From: Nitrososphaeria archaeon
GTDB taxonomy: Archaea; Thermoproteota; Nitrososphaeria; Conexivisphaerales; UBA164
NCBI GenBank assembly: GCA_029775955.1
Contig: JARVJW010000145.1
Location: 1 to 5,411 of the forward strand
DNA length: 5,411 nt
Reading direction: 5' to 3'
Below, one piece after another: positions 1-4,598 of this stretch. Each line of letters opens with the position of its first letter. Positions within the stretch are counted from its first letter, which is position 1. The notes beneath the pieces are model-generated. The model made no database searches. It had not been told where the DNA came from and saw only the letters and a program-made list of their open reading frames with translations. Both the position numbers and the translations under genes were made by a program.

Positions 1-1
1 C

Positions 2-61
2 GATTCTAAGGTTATTGATCAGATTCAAAAGGGCTTGCTGGCGCTTACGAAAGAACAATGA
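2..61 (+). CDS. 3' end of a protein gene cut by the window edge (unidentified)
   Basis: The reading frame starting at base 2 gives 19 codons that read as a plausible charged/amphipathic C-terminal helix (DSKVIDQIQKGLLALTKEQ) and ends at TGA 59-61. The frame is open to the window edge, so the rest of the gene would lie upstream. The tail is too short to assign a family. A second frame (from base 3, open to about 170) is longer but has an unnatural Arg/Trp-rich composition, so I prefer the shorter one. A small hairpin follows the stop directly, as expected after a gene end. It could still be chance, because 19 open codons are weak evidence. Confidence 0.45.
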   Translation, partial: DSKVIDQIQKGLLALTKEQ

Positions 62-65
62 CTTA

Positions 66-79
66 CACGTTGTTACGTG
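66..79. other. small perfect hairpin (CACGT-tgtt-ACGTG) just after the first gene end
   Basis: A 5-bp perfect inverted repeat, CACGT (66-70) and ACGTG (75-79), is separated by a 4-nt loop and begins 4 nt after the TGA at 59-61. It could help end or stabilise the upstream transcript. No T-tract follows, so it is not a typical terminator. It could equally be a small operator-like palindrome or chance. Confidence 0.25.
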
Positions 80-455
80 CATAAGCATGGCAATAGGGAT
101 CAATTTAGGCAAAGGACGCGCTTTCAAATGGAATAAAGGTGTAACATATAATAGAATAAAAGGCCTTTAAAAATTGCTTTCAAGGTCAAAATACAGAGAA
201 ACAAAGATGGAAATCAAAATAAACGAAAAATTAGCATTATTATAAAGGAAAATTATGAATGTGTAGCTTATCGAAATGGCACAATTGGGAAGCCCTTTGG
301 AAGAAGGGTCTACCAAGCGTCCATAAGTGGATTCCGCGGATCCTTAAAGGCAATGTCCATTCTGCAGTAAAGCTGAACCTATTTGATATGAAATTCATAT
401 GTCATTCATGCAATTCCCTGCCTGATGTTGCTTATGCCATACAGACGCTCGCAGA

Positions 456-555
456 GGATACATTATGCTAAAATAAAGCGTATCCCATATGTGAACGCAA
501 GCAATGCCTAAGCCACAAAGTTGCAGATGCAGTCCGCAAGGGCTAGGCAGTTCAC
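456..555. other. two adjacent bulged hairpins, possible structured RNA
   Basis: Hairpin A pairs GGATAC (456-461) with GTATCC (480-485). Inside it GCT (467-469) pairs with AGC (477-479), leaving a 5-nt bulge on the 5' side only. Hairpin B pairs GTGAAC (491-496) with GTTCAC (550-555), TGCCT (505-509) with AGGCA (545-549), and AGCC (511-514) with GGCT (541-544). It has an 8-nt bulge on the 5' side only, a single bulged A, and a further TTGC/GCAA pairing inside the loop. Both share the same one-sided bulge design. A separate GGAA-tetraloop hairpin lies upstream at 293-308. I do not recognise RNase P, SRP or 5S RNA motifs. Strand and transcription are unknown, and chance pairing is possible. Confidence 0.25.
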
Positions 556-638
556 CGTGACCAAGAAATGAAAATAGTAGAACTAAAAACAAGCTCCGTG
601 TTGATTGAGTGCATGTAGCGACGGTATAAACAATAGAT

Positions 639-654
639 GTAGAAAATAATAAAT
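639..654 (-). terminator. T-rich stretch downstream of the antiporter gene
   Basis: On the minus strand a T-rich run (ATTTATTATTTTC and flanks) lies about 40 nt past the antiporter stop. Archaeal RNA polymerase often terminates at T-rich tracts without a hairpin. The run is interrupted, so the call is weak. Confidence 0.25.
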
Positions 655-693
655 CGTGATTATCAATTCTCGTGCGTGGTCTGTTTGGCAAAA

Positions 694-2268
694 TTACCCA
701 CTTTTTCCCTCTTTAAGTATAAACCGTAGTATTTCCCTTTCGAGTATGGTTCCTACAAGCTTTTTCTTATCATCAACAACCGCCACCACCTGAGCATCAC
801 TCACCTTAAATATATTTAGAACATTTGCTGCAACTTCCCCTGTTTTAACAGTTGGTACCGGTAGCAGAAAGGTATCCCTGATCAGGGTATCACCCTGGCC
901 AAAGGAAACTATTCTAAACAGGTCATGAACATTAGCAAAGCCTATCGGCTTGCCTTCAGCATCAATCACCACTAGCACCCTTGCGTTCAGGTCATTCGCT
1001 TTCCTTACAGCCTCCTCAGCTGATGCATCCCACTCCACCGCCACCGTCGGAAGCACCATGGAAAGCTCTTCTGCTGTCGTCTTTGACAGTTCAAAAGTTA
1101 CAAATTTTGCAGATGGCAAGGATTTGGGGTTAACAAGAGGGGTTCTTCCTGTGAATCCTATGGGAGCCATTATGCTCAGCAGCATTATAGCAAGCATTGC
1201 AAATGAATATGTGCCTGAGCTAACTAACCCAAGTTGCAATGCCGTAAGTAAAATTGCACCATCAACACCTCCTTTATGCGATATTGCAAAGAAGTTTTTA
1301 ATTAATCCAGAGTTTAGAAACTTGTTTGTGATTGTACTGGATAACAGTTTGACAAAAATTGAAAGAGCAAAGGCAATTAATCCCGTATACAGTAAAATTG
1401 GGCTTATTTTAACAAAATAAAGCCCAAGCCCCATGAAGAACATGGGTTCAAAAAAGCCATATGTCAATGCCCTGAGCTTTTCCAGAAGATATGCATTATC
1501 CGATATGTAATCTGAGGTAAATGTACCAAGAAAGAATGCTGCTATGGCAGAATTAAATCCCACAAGTTCAGCTATAAAGCCAAAAAGCAATATCATAGAA
1601 ATTATTACAGTAAACAGTGCCTCCCACGTCCTGAATTTTGATTCAACAAATCTGAGAATTCTGCTTAGCGCATATTTACCAAAAAGTATGATTATTGTTA
1701 ATGCAATGGCCAGTTTCAGGGTCCCGTACAGAACCGAACCTATGCTGGAAATGGCCCCTATAGCAAAAAAGGAGAATAAAACTACAGCAGAAATTTCAAT
1801 GAATAGCACTTCAACTAACAGACTCCTGTTTTTTTCTGTCAAACTGCCAAATGAGATTTCTTGCAAGGTCCTTGAAAATGGTCCTGCGCTCACCATTCCC
1901 AAAGTGATGGATAAGATTGAGGAGGTTGTTGGTCCAAATCCAATTTTCAAAAAAATTACATATAATAAAGCATATGATATGATAAAACTAGCTATTCCAA
2001 TTATCGCGGGCCTTCTGCGCTCTGCACTTCCTTTATTTTCTTCTACACCAGCCATAAAAAGGATAAACACGATTCCCAGGTCAATAAAATCGGAAACATA
2101 GGGTGAAGGGTAAAACAATCCAGTTATGCCTGGGCCAAATATTAAACCCATAAATATGGCGCCCACAAAAGGCGTTAGCTTTAGTGCTGAAAACCCTTCC
2201 TCGCCAAGCTTTCCAATTAATAGCAACATGCTCAATTCTAGTATTGCCAGAAGGGAAGCTGGCAGCAT
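694..2268 (-). CDS. CPA2/Kef-type cation:proton antiporter with C-terminal CBS domain pair
   Basis: Predicted polytopic membrane transporter exchanging protons for Na+ or K+, with regulation by ligand binding to the CBS pair (adenine nucleotides in many CBS proteins). From the ATG at 2268 it is 524 residues. About 1-374 form hydrophobic segments in the CPA2 order: TM1 (LLLIGKLGEEGF), TM2 (FVGAIFMGLIFGPG), TM3 (LGIVFILFMAGVE), an unwound-helix-like segment (ITLGMVSAGPFSRTLQE), the helix holding the ion site, a helix with conserved-type Lys near 307 (FVKLLSS), and SHKGGVDGAILL near 330. About 401-452 and 464-520 are two CBS repeats (VLVVIDAEGKPIGFANVHDLF; VVAVVDDKKKLVGTILERE). The usual Asp-Asp of the ion-binding helix is not seen; FIEIS (about 156-160) occupies that place. 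The frame also opens with TTG at 2274. I prefer the ATG because a TATA element sits 25 nt upstream, fitting a leaderless mRNA. The transported ion is unknown. Confidence 0.88.
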   Translation of the reverse strand: MLPASLLAILELSMLLLIGKLGEEGFSALKLTPFVGAIFMGLIFGPGITGLFYPSPYVSDFIDLGIVFILFMAGVEENKGSAERRRPAIIGIASFIISYALLYVIFLKIGFGPTTSSILSITLGMVSAGPFSRTLQEISFGSLTEKNRSLLVEVLFIEISAVVLFSFFAIGAISSIGSVLYGTLKLAIALTIIILFGKYALSRILRFVESKFRTWEALFTVIISMILLFGFIAELVGFNSAIAAFFLGTFTSDYISDNAYLLEKLRALTYGFFEPMFFMGLGLYFVKISPILLYTGLIAFALSIFVKLLSSTITNKFLNSGLIKNFFAISHKGGVDGAILLTALQLGLVSSGTYSFAMLAIMLLSIMAPIGFTGRTPLVNPKSLPSAKFVTFELSKTTAEELSMVLPTVAVEWDASAEEAVRKANDLNARVLVVIDAEGKPIGFANVHDLFRIVSFGQGDTLIRDTFLLPVPTVKTGEVAANVLNIFKVSDAQVVAVVDDKKKLVGTILEREILRFILKEGKSG

Positions 2269-2288
2269 GCACAAAATAGAATTTCAAG

Positions 2289-2298
2289 AATATATTAA
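2289..2298 (-). promoter_or_regulatory. TATA/box A for the antiporter gene
   Basis: On the minus strand TTAATATATT is centred about 25 nt upstream of the ATG at 2268. That is the spacing expected for an archaeal TATA box driving a leaderless transcript. It supports ATG 2268 over the TTG at 2274 and implies the antiporter can be transcribed separately from the tRNA 41 nt upstream. Confidence 0.55.
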
Positions 2299-2309
2299 TG
2301 TTGGTAGAG

Positions 2310-2396
2310 CGGGCCCGGTGGGATTCGGACCCACGACCCTCGGGTTAAAAGCCCGATGCTTTAGGCCTAATGACTGCCTGCCTGAGCTACGGGCCC
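2310..2396 (-). tRNA. tRNA-Lys (anticodon UUU), split by a 13-nt D-arm intron
   Basis: All arms are visible on the minus strand. The acceptor stem is GGGCCCG/CGGGCCC (7 bp, perfect) with discriminator G at 2310. The anticodon arm is TCGGG-CTTTTAA-CCCGA, with U33 followed by UUU (2349-2347), so the tRNA reads AAA/AAG lysine codons. The variable loop is GGGTC and the T arm is GTGGG-TCCGAAT-CCCAC. The gene is 87 nt, 13 more than expected, and the uninterrupted D arm would have a 22-nt loop and a C-A mismatch. Removing 2361-2373 gives D stem GCTC/GAGC and loop AGGCAGGCA, with A14, G15, G18, G19 and A21 in place, and a 74-nt tRNA. CCA is not encoded. The T loop has C at position 55 where U (made into pseudouridine) is almost invariant. 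Exons are 2374-2396 and 2310-2360. The 5' sequence and discriminator G match archaeal tRNA-Lys as I know it. Confidence 0.95.
2361..2373 (-). other. 13-nt non-canonical tRNA intron with a 3-4-3 bulge-helix-bulge core
   Basis: The intron TCATTAGGCCTAA lies between mature positions 22 and 23, in the 3' strand of the D stem. Exon AGGC (2379-2376) pairs perfectly with intron GCCT (2366-2363) to form the 4-bp central helix. It is flanked by a 3-nt 5' bulge AG|T (2375-2373) and a 3-nt 3' bulge AA|A (2362-2360). Cutting after the second bulge nucleotide on each side removes exactly these 13 nt and restores GAGC. The intron apex is a one-pair C-G loop (C-ATTA-G). The exon-side helix has only two pairs (C-G, G-C), so this is a relaxed BHB. 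The boundaries are unambiguous, since neither can slide by a base. Processing would need the tRNA splicing endonuclease and the RtcB-type ligase. Confidence 0.85.
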
Positions 2397-2420
2397 GCTT
2401 TGAAAGTTTTCAAGAAGGGC

Positions 2421-2430
2421 ACTTTTAACC
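2421..2430 (-). promoter_or_regulatory. TATA/box A for tRNA-Lys
   Basis: On the minus strand GGTTAAAAGT is centred about 29 nt upstream of the tRNA 5' end (2396), with an A/G-rich BRE-like flank (GATAAGG) further upstream. This is the normal position for an archaeal promoter giving a short 5' leader that RNase P removes. Confidence 0.5.
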
Positions 2431-2706
2431 TTATCGATTTTAATATTGTGTTGCATAACCTGATGTTCAATTTTATTAGATTTTATGATATGCAAATTGA
2501 TAAACATTGATAGATGTGAGTTGTAATAAACTGATTAATTTAGTTAACGCATTTGTTACTTTGTTGCATTAATTAAAAGTTGGGCTAATTATTTAAAAAT
2601 TAGGATGAATTGCCGATTTAAAATAAATAATTTCTTTAATTTAAATTTGGAACTATTAACAAATTAATTATTTTTTGATATATGCAACAAAGCAGATCAC
2701 ACGTAA
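2431..2706. other. very AT-rich intergenic region between divergent tRNA-Lys and S25e genes
   Basis: This stretch is rich in runs of A/T (repeated AATTAATTA and ATTTAAA-like words) and has no frame that looks coding. It separates two divergently transcribed units and would hold upstream control sequences for both. The only notable structures are three copies of the word GTTGCAT or its complement (at 2450-2456, 2563-2569 and 2682-2688), two of which belong to the 11-bp inverted repeat described separately. Confidence 0.6.
2559..2692. repeat. perfect 11-bp inverted repeat bounding a 134-bp AT-rich segment
   Basis: CTTTGTTGCAT (2559-2569) and ATGCAACAAAG (2682-2692) are exact reverse complements separated by 112 nt. 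The enclosed DNA is strongly AT-rich and non-coding, and I see no matching short direct repeats flanking the ends. It could be a pair of regulator-binding sites upstream of the S25e gene, the ends of a tiny non-autonomous element, or chance. A shorter related word (GTTGCAT) occurs at 2450-2456. Confidence 0.4.
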
Positions 2707-2716
2707 CCTTTTTTAA
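2707..2716 (+). promoter_or_regulatory. TATA-like element upstream of S25e
   Basis: A T/A-rich word, ccTTTTTTAA, ends about 24 nt upstream of the ATG at 2740, preceded by CGTAA. This placement fits a leaderless mRNA starting at the ATG. A second candidate (ATTATAAAATT, 2723-2733) is too close for that start. No ribosome-binding site precedes the ATG; the GGGAGG seen there is inside the coding sequence. Confidence 0.4.
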
Positions 2717-2739
2717 CTGGCCATTATAAAATTATTATT

Positions 2740-3069
2740 ATGGGAGGAAATAAGAAGAAAACAATGGCTTCAATGGAAAAGGAACAAACTAGGGAAGAGA
2801 TAAGGAAACTTGGTGCTACAGAAAAGAAAAAAGAGAGACCTGAAGACAGAAATAAATCCAAATCTGAGTTTATGATGACTTTAAATGATTCAGAAGTGAT
2901 GAGAGTAATCAAAGGGATGCCGTTTATAACTTCTTACCAGCTGTCCAAAGCCACTGGCGTAAAGATGAGCATTGCTAGGGTGCTTCTGGAACAGCTTAGA
3001 AAGAAAAATCTTTTAGAAACAAGTGGGGGTTATAGTGGCAGATATATTTATGTCCAGAAAGCAGCATAA
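2740..3069 (+). CDS. rps25e: 30S ribosomal protein S25e
   Basis: Component of the small ribosomal subunit, found in archaea and eukaryotes but not bacteria. The product has 109 residues, the usual archaeal size. Residues 1-45 are a Lys/Glu-rich, probably disordered tail that opens with the family-like pattern MGGNKKKTMASMEKEQ (compare archaeal S25e N-termini of the type MG-x-KKP-x-S-x-MEK-x-Q). Residues about 47-107 form the winged-helix core: a helix SEVMRVIK, then FITSYQLSKATGVKMSIAR as the helix-turn-helix, EQLRKKNLLE, and a wing ending YSGRYIYVQ. The ATG at 2740 is supported by this conserved N-terminus, although an in-frame ATG also occurs at 2764. The gene stands alone, with its own upstream element and a T-rich tract after it. 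A stand-alone winged-helix DNA-binding protein is the alternative, made less likely by the N-terminal match. Confidence 0.88.
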   Translation: MGGNKKKTMASMEKEQTREEIRKLGATEKKKERPEDRNKSKSEFMMTLNDSEVMRVIKGMPFITSYQLSKATGVKMSIARVLLEQLRKKNLLETSGGYSGRYIYVQKAA

Positions 3070-3090
3070 ATTTAATTATTTTATAACGCA

Positions 3091-3102
3091 TAAACCTTTT
3101 TT
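3091..3102 (+). terminator. T-tract terminator after S25e
   Basis: A run of six T (3097-3102) lies about 28 nt past the S25e stop, preceded by another T/A-rich stretch (TTTAATTATTTTAT, 3070s-3080s). Such tracts are typical archaeal termination signals. Their presence suggests S25e and the decarboxylase gene 185 nt downstream are separate transcripts. Confidence 0.4.
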
Positions 3103-3210
3103 CATAAGCACAAAAAACTTGGCTCGGAAAACAGTATTTTCTCTAAACATTTACTAATAAATGAACTGTTAAGAAAAATCAAGTCAAATAAGCGAAATTT
3201 TATACAGATA

Positions 3211-3220
3211 AATTTAAAAG
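3211..3220 (+). promoter_or_regulatory. TATA-like element upstream of the decarboxylase gene
   Basis: AATTTAAAAG is centred roughly 40 nt before the proposed TTG start, which would put transcription start about 10-15 nt upstream of it. TTTATACAG at about 3198-3206 is an alternative element. Neither is strong, and the short leader shows no clear ribosome-binding site. Confidence 0.3.
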
Positions 3221-3254
3221 CACTAATTTTATTACCTTCATCAAATATAGAAAA

Positions 3255-4598
3255 TTGGAAAGAAGCAGTCTTCTCTATTATGAACAGAAAACAGCGTTTA
3301 CAATTAATGCTTACAATGAACAAGCACTATACTATTTAGCTGAAAAGGTTGGCACGCCATACTATTTAATTGATGAACGAGCTCTGAGGGTCAATTATGA
3401 GAAACTGAAAAGCGCTTATTCGGGGTATAATGGAAGAACAATTATTGCTTACTCCATAAAGGCAAACTTTAATCCTTATATTTTGAATTTCTATTCAGGA
3501 ATCGGGATAAACTTTGACGTCACATCTCCCGAAGAACTTTACTTTCTATTGAAATCAGGAGGAAATCCTGAAAAGGTAATTTACACAAGTGTTACAGAAG
3601 GATTGAATGAATATAAGGAGATTTTATCCAAGGGAGTCAAGAGAGTCATCATAAGTTCTTTAAACGGTTTAAACAATTTGATGAGCGCAGCCCACGAGCT
3701 TAACAAGGTGCCAGAAGTTGGGATAAGGATTAATCCAGAAGTGCAGGTTAAAGCGGAAGTAAAATCATCATTTAAAATAAGCAAGTTTGGTGTGCCTCTT
3801 ACCGGTTCAAGCTCTGAAACAGCTATACAACTGCTCAAAATTATTAAAGAGAACAGCAATGTAACATTTGGAGGCTTTCACTTTCACCTTGGGTCACAGA
3901 TAGAGAACCCTTCTGCATATGTTCAGGCATTTGACAAGCTTAGGGCATTTCTAAGGAAGGCAAAAAAGGAGACAAATTATGAACTAAAGTTTCTGGACAT
4001 AGGCGGCGGTACACCGGTAAACTACGGAATTAAGGTACCTACACCTGACGAAATAGGCATGCAAAATGTTGGTAAAATTAATGAACTGGTAAATGAGACA
4101 GGTAAACAATTTGACCTGATTGTGGAAAGTGGTAGATTTTTATCTGCAGAATCAACAATGCTCGTGTCAAAAATAGTTAATTCCAAGTTTTATAATAATA
4201 GGAAAATAGTTTACTTGGATACTGGCTATCATCAGCTTCTAGATATAGCGCTTCTGCAGCAGATTTATCCAATGGAGGTTATTCCCTCAGATGATACTAT
4301 AAGCTATCAGGAGGAAAAGCCACTTGTAGTCGGAAGATTGTGTGATTCAATGGACATTTTCCAGGTAGGGCCCGAATCGAAGCTTGCAGATGCTGATATA
4401 GGAAAATTGATTGCTATAAAAAACGTCGGGGCATATTCAATAGTGTTTAACATGCCATTTCACAGTCAAGTAAAGCCAGCCGTAATTTACAGGGGTGAAA
4501 ATGGAGAGTATTTCCTTGCGCGCAAAAAACAAACTATTGAGGACCTTTATGAAGAAGAGGGCGGTTCTCTACTAAATAACGAAGTTAGATTAACATAG
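3255..4598 (+). CDS. PLP-dependent decarboxylase, diaminopimelate/ornithine/lysine decarboxylase family (LysA-like)
   Basis: Fold-type III (alanine-racemase-like) decarboxylase acting on a basic amino acid in the cytoplasm. It has 447 residues from a TTG start, slightly longer than usual LysA (about 415-430). The N-terminal TIM barrel holds the PLP lysine K69 (YSIKAN), HFHLGSQ (H209-Q215, DAP-decarboxylase-like), the phosphate-binding GGGT (250-253, in LDIGGGTP) and ESGR (291-294, where EPGR is usual). The C-terminal beta domain has CDSMD (363-367, usually CESGD in DAP decarboxylases and CDGLD-like in ornithine decarboxylases) and VGAYS (Y394, PLP contact). The substrate could be meso-diaminopimelate (lysine biosynthesis) or ornithine/lysine/arginine (polyamines). 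The motifs are mixed, so I give no gene symbol. The TTG is chosen because no ATG or GTG lies between the upstream in-frame stop (3189) and the conserved barrel, and the N-terminus aligns with family starts. It overlaps the next gene tail-to-tail. Confidence 0.87.
   Translation: MERSSLLYYEQKTAFTINAYNEQALYYLAEKVGTPYYLIDERALRVNYEKLKSAYSGYNGRTIIAYSIKANFNPYILNFYSGIGINFDVTSPEELYFLLKSGGNPEKVIYTSVTEGLNEYKEILSKGVKRVIISSLNGLNNLMSAAHELNKVPEVGIRINPEVQVKAEVKSSFKISKFGVPLTGSSSETAIQLLKIIKENSNVTFGGFHFHLGSQIENPSAYVQAFDKLRAFLRKAKKETNYELKFLDIGGGTPVNYGIKVPTPDEIGMQNVGKINELVNETGKQFDLIVESGRFLSAESTMLVSKIVNSKFYNNRKIVYLDTGYHQLLDIALLQQIYPMEVIPSDDTISYQEEKPLVVGRLCDSMDIFQVGPESKLADADIGKLIAIKNVGAYSIVFNMPFHSQVKPAVIYRGENGEYFLARKKQTIEDLYEEEGGSLLNNEVRLT

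Larger units (their letters stand above)
62..693. other. 632-nt stretch without a convincing gene
   Basis: No frame here gives a protein I can support. Several frames are open for 55-100 codons (for example 259-471 on +, 395-691 on -, and a stop-free frame 155-367 on + with no usual start codon). They overlap one another, are unusually rich in Cys/Trp/His, and match no family I recognise. Base composition changes along the stretch. The part up to about 250 is AT-rich, about 260-560 is clearly richer in G+C with several hairpins, and about 560-690 is AT-rich again. A TATA-like element (TTATAAAG, about 240-247, + strand) precedes the richer patch. Candidate explanations are a structured non-coding RNA, a decayed gene, or plain spacer. 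Confidence 0.5.

Noticed and set aside
386..400. 15-nt palindrome ATATGAA-A-TTCATAT
   Set aside because: Short, AT-rich and with a 1-nt centre. Such palindromes arise often by chance, and no promoter or gene start depends on it.
259..471. 70-codon open frame on the plus strand with Cys-x-x-Cys (FICHSCNS)
   Set aside because: The Trp/Cys/His-rich composition is unlike the real genes here, and there is no recognisable family. A single CxxC pair is not enough to claim a zinc protein.
240..690. RNase P RNA, SRP (7S) RNA or 5S rRNA in the gene-free patch
   Set aside because: I looked for the conserved RNase P core words (AGTCC..., ACAGAA...GGCTTA), the SRP GGAA/AGCAG arrangement and 5S motifs on both strands. 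Only isolated fragments matched.
395..691. 98-codon open frame on the minus strand
   Set aside because: Rich in Cys, Leu, His and Ser with no domain pattern. It overlaps other open frames and the hairpin region, with no promoter or start signal. Likely chance.
950..1420. 156-codon open frame on the plus strand, and a similar 185-codon frame at 1544-2101
   Set aside because: Antisense to the antiporter gene. Ser/Ala/Pro-rich composition is the usual shadow of a coding strand with strong codon structure.
2310..2396. tRNA-Lys read as a pseudogene because of its 22-nt D loop and C55
   Set aside because: All four stems are intact after removing 13 nt, the intron boundaries coincide with a BHB core, and a promoter element is in place. 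That coherence argues for a working gene.
2126..2428. 100-codon plus strand open frame running across the tRNA gene
   Set aside because: Antisense to both the antiporter start and the tRNA-Lys gene, so clearly a shadow.
2431..2739. CRISPR array or origin-like repeats in the AT-rich spacer
   Set aside because: No regularly spaced direct repeats. The AATTAATTA-like words are low-complexity sequence.
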